DNA from: Candidatus Aminicenantota bacterium
GTDB taxonomy: Bacteria > Acidobacteriota > Aminicenantia > UBA2199
DNA: 7,586 bases
Direction: 5' to 3'
Assembly: GCA_023136725.1 (NCBI GenBank)
Contig: JAGLQR010000077.1
Coordinates: forward strand, 1-7,586
Part shown: piece after piece, positions 7,305 to 7,586 of the stretch
Numbering within the stretch: position 1 is the stretch's first letter
How the letters are laid out: every line of letters starts with the position of its first letter
Notes under the pieces: generated by a model
Seen by the model: only the letters and a program-made list of their open reading frames with translations
The model's database searches: none
Told to the model about the DNA's origin: nothing
Made by a program: the position numbers and the translations under genes

Positions 7305-7586
7305 TCAGATTGCTTTTATCAATTCAAGCAATTTCAGAGGATTTGAATCTTCTGCATACTCATCTAATCTGTTCTTCCCGGCATTTACAAGTTTTTCTTT
7401 TATTTGACCATTATTTATCAGATATTCAAGTATTCCGGCAACTCTTTCAGGGTCCTTTGTATCAAAAATGACACCTCCCTCCCCTACAGTTTCTCTTATC
7501 GCTCCGGCATCAAATGCGGCAACCGGCAGATCCATTTTAAAACTCTCCATGACAGGGAGACAAAACCCCTCATGCTCACTCATGGA
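7305..7586 (-). CDS. Family 4 glycosyltransferase, C-terminal fragment (N-terminus outside window)
   Basis: Only the last 93 residues are inside the window; the gene begins beyond the right edge. The fragment opens with SMSEHEGFCLPVMESF and contains the EX7E motif E-G-F-C-L-P-V-M-E, then FDAGAIRET and a helical C-terminal tail ending in LLELIKAI, followed by TGA at 7307-7305. This is the nucleotide-sugar-binding half of a GT4 enzyme, the last third of the C-terminal domain. It aligns over its whole length with the C-terminus of the next gene (shared SMSEHEGFCLP, AGA..ET, and similar tails), so the two are probably duplicates that have diverged. The apparent Met in SMSEHEG is internal and not a start. 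The next gene begins 5 nt after its stop. Confidence 0.92.
   Translation of the reverse strand, partial: SMSEHEGFCLPVMESFKMDLPVAAFDAGAIRETVGEGGVIFDTKDPERVAGILEYLINNGQIKEKLVNAGKNRLDEYAEDSNPLKLLELIKAI
7555..7583 (-). repeat. 29-nt near-identical repeat, copy 2 (GT4 active site)
   Basis: This is the partner of 6491-6519, lying at the same position relative to the EX7E motif of the neighbouring paralogue, about 1.06 kb away in direct orientation. It reaches almost to the window edge, so the homology may extend beyond it. Confidence 0.8.

Overview
The window is a densely packed stretch of AT-rich bacterial DNA (GC below 40 percent by eye). All seven recognisable genes lie on the minus strand, so transcription runs from high to low coordinates. 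Gaps are short (5, 15, 41 and 54 nt) or replaced by overlaps (8 nt, and a TGATG stop/start fusion), so the genes look like one operon. Both end genes are cut by the window edges. There is no tRNA, rRNA, CRISPR array, insertion sequence or convincing terminator or promoter, and no gene-free stretch longer than 54 nt. The sequence does not fix the taxon. Low GC, GT4 arrays, a GT39-TPR fusion and a tailed sulfatase-fold protein would suit an uncultured, probably Gram-negative, anaerobic bacterium (Spirochaetota-like or similar), but that is a guess.

Layout in transcription order: (1) the C-terminal end of a GT4 glycosyltransferase (7305-7586); (2) a related complete GT4 (6232-7299); (3) a second type of GT4 (5061-6239); (4) a 103-residue protein with two 4Fe-4S cysteine motifs (4734-5045); (5) a soluble, DPM1-like GT2 glycosyltransferase (start reassigned to 4692, ending at 3964); (6) a 775-residue GT39/GT-C-type membrane glycosyltransferase with a C-terminal TPR domain (1637-3964); (7) a membrane-anchored sulfatase/LtaS-fold protein with Thr at the nucleophile position (1-1582, C-terminus missing).

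Working model (inference): the GT4 enzymes build a glycan in the cytoplasm. The GT2 enzyme charges a polyprenyl phosphate with a sugar, and the GT-C protein uses that lipid-linked sugar on the outer face of the membrane, perhaps choosing its substrate with the TPR domain. The AlkP-superfamily protein then adds or removes a phospho- or sulfo-linked substituent outside the membrane. The Fe-S protein has no obvious place in this scheme.

Most worth a second look: the coupled DPM1-like/TMTC-like pair, the orphan short dicluster Fe-S protein, the Thr active site in the sulfatase-fold protein, and two mutually exclusive hairpins around the GT2 ribosome-binding site.
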